64,000 bases of DNA from Candidatus Poribacteria bacterium (lineage in GTDB: Bacteria; Poribacteria; WGA-4E; PCPOR2b). Within the stretch, counting starts at the first letter, position 1, and each line of letters begins with the position of its first letter. The position numbers and the translations under genes are program-made. Below are positions 55,030 through 63,214 of the stretch, piece by piece. The stretch lies in NCBI GenBank assembly GCA_022822785.1, contig JAJEAL010000047.1, positions 1 to 64,000 of the forward strand, read 5' to 3'. The notes beneath the pieces are model-generated. The model made no database searches. It was not told where the DNA came from and was given only the letters and a program-made list of their open reading frames with translations.

Positions 55030-55058
55030 ATGTTACAACGATTGCACAAGAAAGTCAA
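55030..55058 (-). promoter_or_regulatory. Putative promoter of thiC
   Basis: On the minus strand TTGACT (55058-55053), a 17-bp spacer and TAACAT (55035-55030) lie about 75 nt before the riboswitch core. Both boxes are reasonable sigma-70 matches. Confidence 0.5.
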
Positions 55059-55178
55059 GAGAAAAATTCAATATACCGTCCCGGCTGCAATGAATTTGCT
55101 GTTATAGCACGACCCCTTGTTTCCACTTCCATAGCTTTCTGTTTTCGGAACCTCTAACTACAACCTGAATCAGCTTTA

Positions 55179-55937
55179 TTACCTCGGCAGCCAGAAACCG
55201 CCATCTACCCGCAAACAGGCACCGGTGATATAATCCGCCGCATCGGAGCAAAGAAACGCCGCCGCTTTTCCGATGTCCTCAATCGTTCCCAGTCTGCCCC
55301 ACGGCAGTTTTTTGCCGCCTTCCCTTAGTTCCTCCTCCGTTGCAAAGTTCCGTTCACCCGGTGTGTCAGTCCACCCCGGCTCAATGACGTTGACGTTGAT
55401 ACGATGCTCGGTCAGTTCTGTCGCCATTGTGTATCCCATGTGGTTGATGCCCGCCTTGGCAGTATTGTAGGCAACAGAACGCGCAAAGGGAATAAACGCA
55501 TGGACGGAGCTGATAATTAAGATCTTTCCACCTTCGCCGCGCTCTGCCATATGGCGCGCGGCAACCTGACTGCAATGAAACACGCCCCACATGCAGACAT
55601 CAATCGTTCGTGAAACATCGGCGACGGGAATCTCCAGAAACGGCTTGCGAATGCTCATCGCCGCGTTATTCACAAGGATGTCTATTTTTCCAAGCTGATC
55701 GATCCCCTCCTGCACCATCGCCTCAACAGCATCTCGATCCGCGATATCTGCGCCGACCGTGACAGCGTTGCGCCCAAGTCCGCGGACTATTTCTGCGACC
55801 TCTTCCGCTTCATCGGGATGGGTTCGGTAGTTAATGACAATATCGGCACCGCACGTCGCCATCTCAATTGCACACCCACGCCCTATCCCGCGCGATGAGC
55901 CGGTGATCAAAGCAACCTTGCCATGTAAGTCAACCAT
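55179..55937 (-). CDS. Short-chain dehydrogenase/reductase (FabG-like)
   Basis: This 252-residue classical SDR has the NAD(P) loop TGSSRGIGRG (residues 13-22), YRTHPDEAEE after strand 2 (Arg suggests NADPH), NNAAMS near 90-95, Ser in ISSVHAF near 143 and the catalytic Tyr-x3-Lys in YNTAK near 156-160. The C-terminus AAFLCSDAADYITGACLRVDGGF is typical. AGGAGG precedes the ATG. The substrate is unknown; such genes are often labelled 3-oxoacyl-ACP reductase or glucose dehydrogenase without proof. It lies downstream of a PhyH gene, about 90 nt apart, on the same strand. Confidence 0.9.
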   Translation of the reverse strand: MVDLHGKVALITGSSRGIGRGCAIEMATCGADIVINYRTHPDEAEEVAEIVRGLGRNAVTVGADIADRDAVEAMVQEGIDQLGKIDILVNNAAMSIRKPFLEIPVADVSRTIDVCMWGVFHCSQVAARHMAERGEGGKILIISSVHAFIPFARSVAYNTAKAGINHMGYTMATELTEHRINVNVIEPGWTDTPGERNFATEEELREGGKKLPWGRLGTIEDIGKAAAFLCSDAADYITGACLRVDGGFWLPR

Positions 55938-56029
55938 ATTTCCTCCTTTCTCAAAGAGGGTAGCAAATCAGAAAATTGAGAGGTTGAACGAGCTGCCTTG
56001 CTCTTCTTATCACATTTTACGTTTCACGC

Positions 56030-56851
56030 CTACAATTTCCACTCATCACCAAGAATAATCTCTAGTTGGTCATGTGGTTTGAAGTAATCGGTCGGGTGGT
56101 AATCTTCGCCCATGTATCCGAACAACCGTTTCCGGCGAGGCGTCATCCGTTCTAGCACATGTGGCGGAAGCGTTTCGTAATCGTAGGGACGGCTCCACAT
56201 CTGACCGTAACGGAAGGTGACGCTTTTCCGAATCCGATCGGTTCTGTTCGGTCCGACAGAGTGCCATTGCGCCCACGGAAAGATAACAGCATCGCCTGGA
56301 TCAGCAAGCACTTGGATAGCACCGTCCGGGATAAAGCCGGGTTCTGGGTGTTCAGGGAAAGACTCTCGCTGACTGCCCGGCACCAACATAAAATTGGCGC
56401 TGTCCGGCTGTGATACATCAGTCAGGAAGAACTGAACCTTGAATTGCAGTGGGAGGCTTTGGGGATGTGGGTGGATCTGTTGTAGCGAAGGTCCAGCATC
56501 CGTATGGAAACCTAGTAAAGGATCATCGCTGGGGTGTCGAGTGTAGATCTGCGTTCCCATAATCTGGAGGTAGGGGCCCATCAAGGCAAGGATCGTACCA
56601 AAGATGTTGGGGTGATCTGTTAAAACATCCAGCGCATCTGTTCTTTCGATCGCTCGAATGATAGTAAAAGCACCTCGTCCAAACCGTGGCGCATCTGTGC
56701 CATGCTGTTCTCGAACATAGCCTTCAATAACCGTATCAACAGACTCCAAAAGCGTGTGCACCTCTTTGGCGGAAAGCACCTCTTTGATAATGAGATAGCC
56801 TTGCTCGTCCCAGTGTTTACGTTGTTCCTCTGTCAAGTATCCGTTTACCAT
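56030..56851 (-). CDS. Phytanoyl-CoA dioxygenase family protein (PhyH)
   Basis: The protein is 273 residues from ATG 56851 (AGGAGG 7 nt upstream), giving the family start MVNGYLTEEQRKHWDEQGYL. The frame is open back to 56950 but that part is not homologous. Iron ligands are in GFHTDAGPS (His-x-Asp near 130-132) and WHSVGPNRTDRIRKSVTF near 205-222, with the 2-oxoglutarate Arg. It is only distantly similar to the PhyH at 38260-39051. It probably hydroxylates a small hydrophobic or polar metabolite, and it is likely co-transcribed with the SDR that follows. Confidence 0.88.
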   Translation of the reverse strand: MVNGYLTEEQRKHWDEQGYLIIKEVLSAKEVHTLLESVDTVIEGYVREQHGTDAPRFGRGAFTIIRAIERTDALDVLTDHPNIFGTILALMGPYLQIMGTQIYTRHPSDDPLLGFHTDAGPSLQQIHPHPQSLPLQFKVQFFLTDVSQPDSANFMLVPGSQRESFPEHPEPGFIPDGAIQVLADPGDAVIFPWAQWHSVGPNRTDRIRKSVTFRYGQMWSRPYDYETLPPHVLERMTPRRKRLFGYMGEDYHPTDYFKPHDQLEIILGDEWKL

Positions 56852-56971
56852 TGCGATTCCTCCTATTATCGGTGGTAAATGAAGCTCAAGATCCGTAATA
56901 ACATTATAGACGATTTCATGAGCGAGATCCAGTGGAAAGTGACTCGGCACGATGTTGGCACTATTTTTTAA

Positions 56972-56999
56972 TTGACGAGGATGTATATATCTGTATAAT
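56972..56999 (+). promoter_or_regulatory. Sigma-70 promoter of the oxidoreductase-GGT operon
   Basis: TTGACG (56972-56977), a 16-bp spacer and a perfect TATAAT (56994-56999) lie 63 nt before the first gene. Confidence 0.6.
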
Positions 57000-57062
57000 G
57001 AGTTTTATGCTGGCTTTTGGATGCAGGTTTACGTGGGAAAATCTTAACCAAGGAGATACCGT

Positions 57063-58064
57063 ATGAGCAACGTACTGTCTGTAGGAGTCATCGGTGCAGG
57101 AGGCATAGCCCGATCGCATATGAACGCAATCGAAGCAAACGATAACATTCAGATGGTTGCGGTTATGGATGTGGATGCCGACCGAGCGGGAGCAGCAGCG
57201 GAAAGATTTGATGCTACTGTCTATACGAGTCTAGAGCCGCTTTTAGATGATGCACGGGTGGAAGCGGTGCACGTCTGTACACCACACTATTTACACGCCG
57301 ATCAGGTGGTTGCTGCTGCGGAAGCGGGAAAGCATGTCTTGGTGGAAAAGCCGATGGCGTTGACGCTTGCCGATTGCGACCGGATGATTGATGCTTGCGA
57401 CTGTGCCGGAAAGATTTTGATGGTGGGTCAAGTAATGCGGTACTATCCAGTGAGCCGCACAATACGGAAAATGATTGCTGACGGAGAGATTGGACAGGTA
57501 GGACATCTGATTCGACGCCGGTACAGTTTTTTTAATCCAACGCCAGGTGGGAACGACTCTAGACACTGGTATCTTGATCTGGAGATGGGTGGCATCTGCG
57601 TTCTTTACTGTTTTGGACCACACGAATATGACATCTTGCACTGGTATCTCAATTCACCTGTAACGCAGGTCTACGCTCAAGGGTCAGCGAGCACCGACCT
57701 GTACCGAGGGCAAAAGGACTCCTACACCGCTATGATGACCCATGAAAATGGCGCAGTGAGTGTGTTGTCGCAGACGGTCGTCTGTCATACTAGCGCGCAC
57801 GATCAGTACATTATCGGAAGCAAAGGTTCAATGATGCTGGCGGGTGGAAATTTGACCCTCAACGGAGAAGAGGTATCGGTAGAGGGAGCAACTCGAGACG
57901 GTATGTCCAATCAGATTCGGGAGTTTGCGACCTGCTGCCTTGAGGGTAGCGAGCCCGATGCCAGTGGGCATTCTGTGCGCCATTCAATGGCGGTGATTGA
58001 AGCAGCGAAAATAAGTGCGGAACGGAATGCGCCGGTCCTGATGTCTGAATTCGATAGAGATTGA
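57063..58064 (+). CDS. Gfo/Idh/MocA family oxidoreductase
   Basis: This 333-residue protein starts at ATG 57063 (AAGGAG 7 nt upstream). SVGVIGAGGIARSHMNAI (residues 6-23) is the dinucleotide loop, followed by AVMDVDADRAGAAAERF, EAVHVCTPHYLHADQVVAAAEAGKHVLVEKPMAL in outline with the catalytic Lys near 95, and a complete substrate domain (YYPVSRTIRKMIADGEIGQVGHL, DLEMGGICVLYCFGPHEYDILHW in outline). The cofactor is NAD or NADP; the substrate is unknown. First gene of a four-gene plus-strand run, it may oxidise a sugar part of the compound that the later enzymes split. Confidence 0.9.
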   Translation: MSNVLSVGVIGAGGIARSHMNAIEANDNIQMVAVMDVDADRAGAAAERFDATVYTSLEPLLDDARVEAVHVCTPHYLHADQVVAAAEAGKHVLVEKPMALTLADCDRMIDACDCAGKILMVGQVMRYYPVSRTIRKMIADGEIGQVGHLIRRRYSFFNPTPGGNDSRHWYLDLEMGGICVLYCFGPHEYDILHWYLNSPVTQVYAQGSASTDLYRGQKDSYTAMMTHENGAVSVLSQTVVCHTSAHDQYIIGSKGSMMLAGGNLTLNGEEVSVEGATRDGMSNQIREFATCCLEGSEPDASGHSVRHSMAVIEAAKISAERNAPVLMSEFDRD

Positions 58065-58122
58065 TAAACCAACGTCGCACTCCTCGCAAAGCGAGTTTGA
58101 ATGAGATGAAAGGAAATCCTGC

Positions 58123-59721
58123 ATGAAACCACGTCAACGAAAGTATGGTACCATAGTTGGACCGCATCCGAGGACCGCCAACGCTGGCATGAAAATCCTT
58201 CAATCGGGTGGTAATGCGGTGGATGCTGCTGTCGCAGCTGCCTTCACAGAGGGAGTCGTTGAGCCAAGCCATAACGGTATAGCAGGTTATGGCGGATGTA
58301 TGGTTATCTACCTAGCAGATCAACAGAGAGCTGTCGCCATTGACTACAATACCGTGGCTCCGGCGGCTGCGTCGGATCAGATGTTTACTATCGAAAAAAC
58401 TGATACTCCGGCAGGCTATCGAGTGCCGGGCAGAGTCAATCTGCACGGTCCTTTGGCGGTTGGCGTTCCCGGTGTGGTAGCAGGACTATGCTTAGCACTT
58501 CAACAATTTGGAAGCATGCCGCTCACCGAAGTACTAAAGCCGTCTATCCGCTCTGCGCGTTATGGGTATGTCCCCAACACTGCTAATCGAAACGGTATGG
58601 CTGGCAACGCCAAACGATGGCTTGAAGAATTTCCGGAGACAGCGCGTGTTTTCTTGAAAAACGGTCGGGCGCCGCAGCCGGGTGAACGGCTGACCAATCC
58701 CGATCTCGCCCGGACATTGGAGGCTGTGGCAGAAGGTGGATCCTCCGCTTTCTATCAGGGCACTATCGCTCAAAAGATCGCCGATTACATTCAGGAAAAT
58801 GGTGGCTGTTTGAGCGTGGAGGATTTTCAGCGTTATACACCGAGAGTGCTTGAGCCGTACAAAATCAGTTACCGGGGCTATCGACTCTATACAGCTCCGC
58901 TTGGTGCGGGTGGACTAACCACCTTGCAGATGCTGCGATTAATTGAGTCGCACGATATTGGGAGCACCTCTCTCGCTGAACGGATACATCTCCTCGCCGA
59001 AGCCATGAAAATTGGCTGGTATGAGCGTCTCAGTCGGTTTGGCGATCCTGAATTTGTGGAGATTGATATATCAGCGGAACTTTCGGATGCATTCGTCACC
59101 AAATTCACGCCACAGCTGGAAGCAGGACTGAAATCACCGAAGCCGGGGGAAATTGTGTATTATGAACCGCTCAATTGCACTAGTCACATCTCCACCGCGG
59201 ATAGCCGCGGGAACATGGTGAGCCTCACGCAAACGCACGGCGGCGGTTTCGGATCGATGGTCACTGTGCCGGGGACGGGGCTGCTGTTTGGTCATGGAGT
59301 CGGTCGTTTTGATCCACGACCGGGATTCGCTAACTCCATCGCTTCTGGCAAACGTCCGTTGCATAATATGGCACCGATGCTCGCGCTGCGGAATAATGCT
59401 CCTTTCGCTACCTATGGCATTCCCGGCGGTCGTACCATTCCGAATAATCAACTCAGTATCTCGGTGAATCTTATAGATCGACACATGACTGCTCAAGAAG
59501 CACTAGATGCGCCGCGGGTGCACAACGAAGGGGCAGAACCAGTTCGTGTCGAAGCGCGTGCCGGTGCAGAGGTCCTTGAAGAGCTACAAAAACGGGGACA
59601 TCAGATTGAGCCCCAGCAAGGTATCGGTGGGCCCGGTCACGCTATTGTGCTTGCGGACGATCCGGACTTTCAATCTGGAGGGACTGATCCACGAGGCGAA
59701 GGTCGGGTGGCCTCCTTGTAA
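58123..59721 (+). CDS. Gamma-glutamyltransferase family (Ntn hydrolase)
   Basis: This 532-residue self-processing Ntn hydrolase has a large-subunit part with ILQSGGNAVDAAVAAAFTEGVVEP in outline (residues 26-49), GIAGYGGCMVIYLA and GVPGVVAGL. The predicted cleavage and nucleophile residue is T353, in C-T-S-H-I-S, followed by GNMVSLTQTHGGGFGSMV and PGTGLLFGHG, then RPLHNMAPMLAL and GIPGGRTIPNNQ. Gamma-glutamyltransferases and the related oxamate amidohydrolases share this pattern; the TSH in place of the usual TTH is a small deviation. There is no signal peptide, so it is probably cytoplasmic. It lies 58 nt after the oxidoreductase. Confidence 0.9.
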   Translation: MKPRQRKYGTIVGPHPRTANAGMKILQSGGNAVDAAVAAAFTEGVVEPSHNGIAGYGGCMVIYLADQQRAVAIDYNTVAPAAASDQMFTIEKTDTPAGYRVPGRVNLHGPLAVGVPGVVAGLCLALQQFGSMPLTEVLKPSIRSARYGYVPNTANRNGMAGNAKRWLEEFPETARVFLKNGRAPQPGERLTNPDLARTLEAVAEGGSSAFYQGTIAQKIADYIQENGGCLSVEDFQRYTPRVLEPYKISYRGYRLYTAPLGAGGLTTLQMLRLIESHDIGSTSLAERIHLLAEAMKIGWYERLSRFGDPEFVEIDISAELSDAFVTKFTPQLEAGLKSPKPGEIVYYEPLNCTSHISTADSRGNMVSLTQTHGGGFGSMVTVPGTGLLFGHGVGRFDPRPGFANSIASGKRPLHNMAPMLALRNNAPFATYGIPGGRTIPNNQLSISVNLIDRHMTAQEALDAPRVHNEGAEPVRVEARAGAEVLEELQKRGHQIEPQQGIGGPGHAIVLADDPDFQSGGTDPRGEGRVASL

Positions 59722-59808
59722 CAACACTTACTTCTAGGTTCGCCTTAGAAAGCGCATTGGAAATTTTCCGGGGGTTAGTGAACAAAATTACCCTCAAAGC
59801 GAAAAACT

Positions 59809-61047
59809 ATGACTGCTTATCAAACTAATCTTTTTATTAACCCACACGCTCAACCACTCTCGGAGTACGGTCCGGAACAGCGGGCACTATTGAATCAAGA
59901 AGCCTTTGCCGATGTGGAAGCAGAGGTGACGAATTTCCCCGGCTATCAACAGACACCGCTGATTGCGTTGAAAGGTTGTGCCGCTGCGAGTGGTATCGAC
60001 GCCCTATGGTGCAAACATGAGGGATATCGATTTGAAGTGGGGAGTTTCAAACCGACCGGTCCCGTCTACGCAATGCTATCAGTATTAAAGAGTGAAATAA
60101 AAAAAGTTACCTGCGTCGAAACAGTTACGACACAGGATCTGATAGATCGGAAATACCAATCGGTGACACAAGAGATAGTTGTCTCGGCGGCAACGTCAGG
60201 CAACCACGGACGAGCATTGGCGTGGGGTGCCCGTATGTTCGGCTGTCGGTGCGTCATTTATATGAATGATAGCGTCAGTGCTGGCAGGGAGGAAGCAATT
60301 GCTGGCTACGGCGCAGAGGTAGTGCGGGTTCCAGGGAACTACGATCGAGCAGTACAACGTTGTTATACAGATGCTAAAACCTTCGGTTATTTTGTTGTCT
60401 CGGATGACAAATCTGCCCAATACCCCCACATTGCCGGTGCGATTATGCAAGGCTATACAATGGTCGCAGACGAAATTTTTCACCAGCTCCTCAATGTTCA
60501 ACTACCCACCCATGTCTTTGTCCCCGGCGGAGGAGGTCGATTTGCCGGCGCGACCTGCGGGCACCTGTGGGATCGATATGGGAGTAATCATCCACGGATA
60601 GTCGTTGTTGAACCCACTACGTCTGCCTGCCTATACCAAAGCATGATCGAAAACAGGGCAGCAATTGTCAGTGGGGATAGTCAGTCAATTATGAATGGGT
60701 TGGTCGTTGAATCGGCTTCCTCCCAAGCGTGGGATATTTTAAGAGAGGGTGCATTTGCTTTTCTTACTATCCCTGACGAAGCAGCTATTGATGCTATACG
60801 GCAGGCAGCAGCAGGCATTGGTGGCGATTCTCCTATCGTCATCGGTGAAACGGGGATTGCAGCATGGGCAGGATTTCTGGCGGCAACGCGCGATACAGAT
60901 CTGCGTCAGCAGCTTGGGCTCGACTGTCACAGTCGAGTCGTTATCATTGCAACTGAAGGCGCAACGGATCCAGAAGTTTATTGCAAGCTTGTCGGCACAA
61001 GCCCGGAAGCGGTTTTAGCTGGAATCAACACCCAATCGACAGAATGA
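59809..61047 (+). CDS. PLP-dependent diaminopropionate ammonia-lyase-like enzyme
   Basis: This 412-residue fold-type II PLP enzyme carries the PLP lysine in VGSFKPTGPVYA (about residues 73-84); AATSGNHGRALAWGARMFGC near 125-144 binds the phosphate and substrate, and PGGGGRFAGATCG near 238 holds the cofactor phosphate. The overall arrangement follows diaminopropionate ammonia-lyase (YgeX/DpaL), with the typical insertion near 100-120. The reaction would release ammonia from 2,3-diaminopropionate or another beta-substituted alanine. The Shine-Dalgarno sequence is weak. Threonine dehydratase-type activity cannot be excluded. Confidence 0.82.
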   Translation: MTAYQTNLFINPHAQPLSEYGPEQRALLNQEAFADVEAEVTNFPGYQQTPLIALKGCAAASGIDALWCKHEGYRFEVGSFKPTGPVYAMLSVLKSEIKKVTCVETVTTQDLIDRKYQSVTQEIVVSAATSGNHGRALAWGARMFGCRCVIYMNDSVSAGREEAIAGYGAEVVRVPGNYDRAVQRCYTDAKTFGYFVVSDDKSAQYPHIAGAIMQGYTMVADEIFHQLLNVQLPTHVFVPGGGGRFAGATCGHLWDRYGSNHPRIVVVEPTTSACLYQSMIENRAAIVSGDSQSIMNGLVVESASSQAWDILREGAFAFLTIPDEAAIDAIRQAAAGIGGDSPIVIGETGIAAWAGFLAATRDTDLRQQLGLDCHSRVVIIATEGATDPEVYCKLVGTSPEAVLAGINTQSTE

Positions 61048-61058
61048 GGAGATTAAGA

Positions 61059-62447
61059 ATGGCAGATTGTGTGCTCCAAACCCTGATACCGGACATTGAA
61101 CGTTTGGCAGCAACGAAGGTTGCGAAATACAAGCTTCCCGGCATGGCGCTTGGCATTATCCGTGACCAAGAACTTGCATGGTTCGGTGGGTTCGGCACAG
61201 CGGATCTTGATACGGGCAAAAAGCCTACCGAGAACACGATTGCCCGCGTCGCTTCGGTGACCAAGACATTTACAACAACAGCGATTATGCAGCTTCGGGA
61301 TGAGGGAAAGCTTAAGTTGGAAGATTCATTAGCACAGCACATCCCTGAATTCGCGTCGGCTCGTGCGGTCCGGGGAGATGTTGACGGTGTAACGCTCCGA
61401 CGGTTGCTGACGCATCGCTCCGGATTGGTCACTGAGTCGCCGACACACGGTTGGAACGCTCTCGATTTTCCAAGCCGTGAAGAGATGCTCGCCAAACTGC
61501 CAGAAACAGGGATTGTCATCCCACAGGATTCCGCTTTCAAATACTCAAACCTTGCGTTTGGGTTACTCGGTGAGGTGGTGAACCGACTCACTGACACACC
61601 ATATACCGAATACGTCCACACTAACATTATCGAACCGCTAGGTCTAACGTCTACTGTATTCGACCTTACGGACGAATTGCGTCCTCACTTCTTTGTCGGT
61701 TATAATCCAACACCCTATCAGGACCGTCCCGAACGTGCCCCTTACGCCCACCTGAAAGGAATTTCATCGGCGGGCCAACTACATTCCACCGTCGGTGACT
61801 TAGCAAAATGGGTCGCATTTCAATTCCAAACCGATGGCGGAAATCGCTGTGGTGCACAGATACTCAAAGGGCAAACACTTACGGAGATTCAACAGCCACA
61901 ATATATCGAGCCGGACTGGTCGGCGGGGCAGTGCTTAGGCTGGCGAGCGACCCGAATTGGCGATCATATCTATCACAACCATGGTGGCGGGATTCACGGC
62001 TTTGGAACACAGGTGTGGTTTAACGTCCCGAGTAAGACAGGGGTAGTTGTTCTCATCAACATGTGGCCCCCACATGGGGGGCTTGAGATAGCGCAGGAAG
62101 TGATTGAAATAGTACTGAATGCTGATGAAACGGTGGCTTCTGTGCCTGAGCAGCCAACGCTTGAACCAACGCCGGAGGCACTGCGCCGTTTCATCGGTTA
62201 CTATCGCGCAGAACCGGGCATTGATGTAGACATTGAGGTCTGTGACGGCAGCTTACGGCTTGCAGGTCACGGTCGCTCTCCCTATTCCTTACACGCCCCA
62301 GCGGTCCTTGAACCGACCGACAAAGAGAATGAATGGTTGGTCCACGGCGGACGCGCGGCCGGGGAGATTGCCCTCTTTACCTTCGACGATGAGAATCGTG
62401 TGATAAGCTACGAGTTGGGTGCTTTTGTGTTCAAAAAGCTAATCTGA
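61059..62447 (+). CDS. Serine hydrolase of the class C beta-lactamase family
   Basis: The protein has 462 residues from ATG 61059 (AGGAG 7 nt upstream, 11 nt after the previous stop). The open extension to 60981 overlaps the lyase gene. Catalytic motifs are S-V-T-K in RVASVTKTFTTTAI near residue 66 and Y-S-N in FKYSNLAFGLLGEVV near 162. HNHGGGIHGFGTQVW near 308 stands for the KTG/HxG strand. A C-terminal beta domain (about 380-462) resembles the lipocalin-like tail of such peptidases. No signal peptide is seen. It may be a D-aminopeptidase or esterase acting in the same pathway as the genes before it. Confidence 0.88.
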   Translation: MADCVLQTLIPDIERLAATKVAKYKLPGMALGIIRDQELAWFGGFGTADLDTGKKPTENTIARVASVTKTFTTTAIMQLRDEGKLKLEDSLAQHIPEFASARAVRGDVDGVTLRRLLTHRSGLVTESPTHGWNALDFPSREEMLAKLPETGIVIPQDSAFKYSNLAFGLLGEVVNRLTDTPYTEYVHTNIIEPLGLTSTVFDLTDELRPHFFVGYNPTPYQDRPERAPYAHLKGISSAGQLHSTVGDLAKWVAFQFQTDGGNRCGAQILKGQTLTEIQQPQYIEPDWSAGQCLGWRATRIGDHIYHNHGGGIHGFGTQVWFNVPSKTGVVVLINMWPPHGGLEIAQEVIEIVLNADETVASVPEQPTLEPTPEALRRFIGYYRAEPGIDVDIEVCDGSLRLAGHGRSPYSLHAPAVLEPTDKENEWLVHGGRAAGEIALFTFDDENRVISYELGAFVFKKLI

Positions 62448-62525
62448 CGGCAAGGAACAACCTCGCCCCAACAGTTTTCGCTGCACAATTTTAGTATGAG
62501 TCTGCGGAATTGCTCATAGATTGTG

Positions 62526-63026
62526 CTACCGTATCCTTGAAAATTTGGAGACTCGCGCGTTGGGACTATACGCAAAGGGATACCACTCATAATAGGCAGC
62601 ATAAGAGTAGTACGGATTTTTGTTCTTATGCCACGCTGTATCAGTGCGAATCCCTTCAAAATACTCGATATCCAATTGCCCCCCTTTGACGATTCCTGAA
62701 ACTGTGACTGGACGATTGTCTCTTCGGGCGGAGGCTGCCATTTGCAGCATCGATCGGATACGAGGCTGATTCTCGAAATTGACCGTCTCCATACAGATAA
62801 CACCGTTGACAACAATCCGCCATCGGCCTTCATTGTAAGGCATCGAGGGCAAGAAATCAGCGTGGTGAGGCGCTTCGGGAATGCCAAGTATTGATATGCG
62901 CCGTCCTTCATAACTGTTTAGCCGTGGTCCTAGGTTATCGGTGGTAATGGATTGATATGCTTTTCCACATCCTAGCCAAGTAATGCAACCCCAGCACAGA
63001 AGCAGAATAACCTTTACCGGTTTCAC
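62526..63026 (-). CDS. Small lipoprotein of unknown function
   Basis: The protein is 166 residues from GTG 63026, with GAGGAGG 8 nt upstream; the longer start at 63050 would place the ribosome-binding site inside the gene. The lipoprotein signal is MKPVKVILLLCWGC and the lipobox W-L-G-C20. The mature part has SYEGRRISILGIPEAPHHAD, WRIVVNGVICMETVNFE and RPVTVSGIVKGGQLDIEYFEGI, the look of a small OB-like or beta-barrel domain that could bind a ligand. The Tyr-rich end (YYSYAAYYEWYPF) is unusual. No family is recognised. Confidence 0.6.
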   Translation of the reverse strand: MKPVKVILLLCWGCITWLGCGKAYQSITTDNLGPRLNSYEGRRISILGIPEAPHHADFLPSMPYNEGRWRIVVNGVICMETVNFENQPRIRSMLQMAASARRDNRPVTVSGIVKGGQLDIEYFEGIRTDTAWHKNKNPYYSYAAYYEWYPFAYSPNARVSKFSRIR

Positions 63027-63214
63027 CTTTAATCCCTCCTCAATTGGCAAACAAACTCCCTACGTAGGATGATATAGATTGTACCGCTGGTCAAGTCATA
63101 AATCATATCCAATTTCCTAGTGAGAGGTAAGGTTGATAAGGATAGTACATCATCGCTACTATCCACGCTCCTCACATTTTCTTAACCCCTAGTTTAGTAG
63201 GCGGAAGAGTCCAG

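Noticed and set aside
61025-61627. 200-codon open frame on the minus strand opposite the serine hydrolase
   Set aside because: It is the complement of the conserved SxxK/YxN region, is Ser/Arg/Pro-rich as shadow frames are, and has no ribosome-binding site.
63060-63080. CCTACGTAGG palindrome near the right edge as another REP copy
   Set aside because: It is only 10 bp with no loop or stem beyond the overlapping CTAC/GTAG, so it could be chance.
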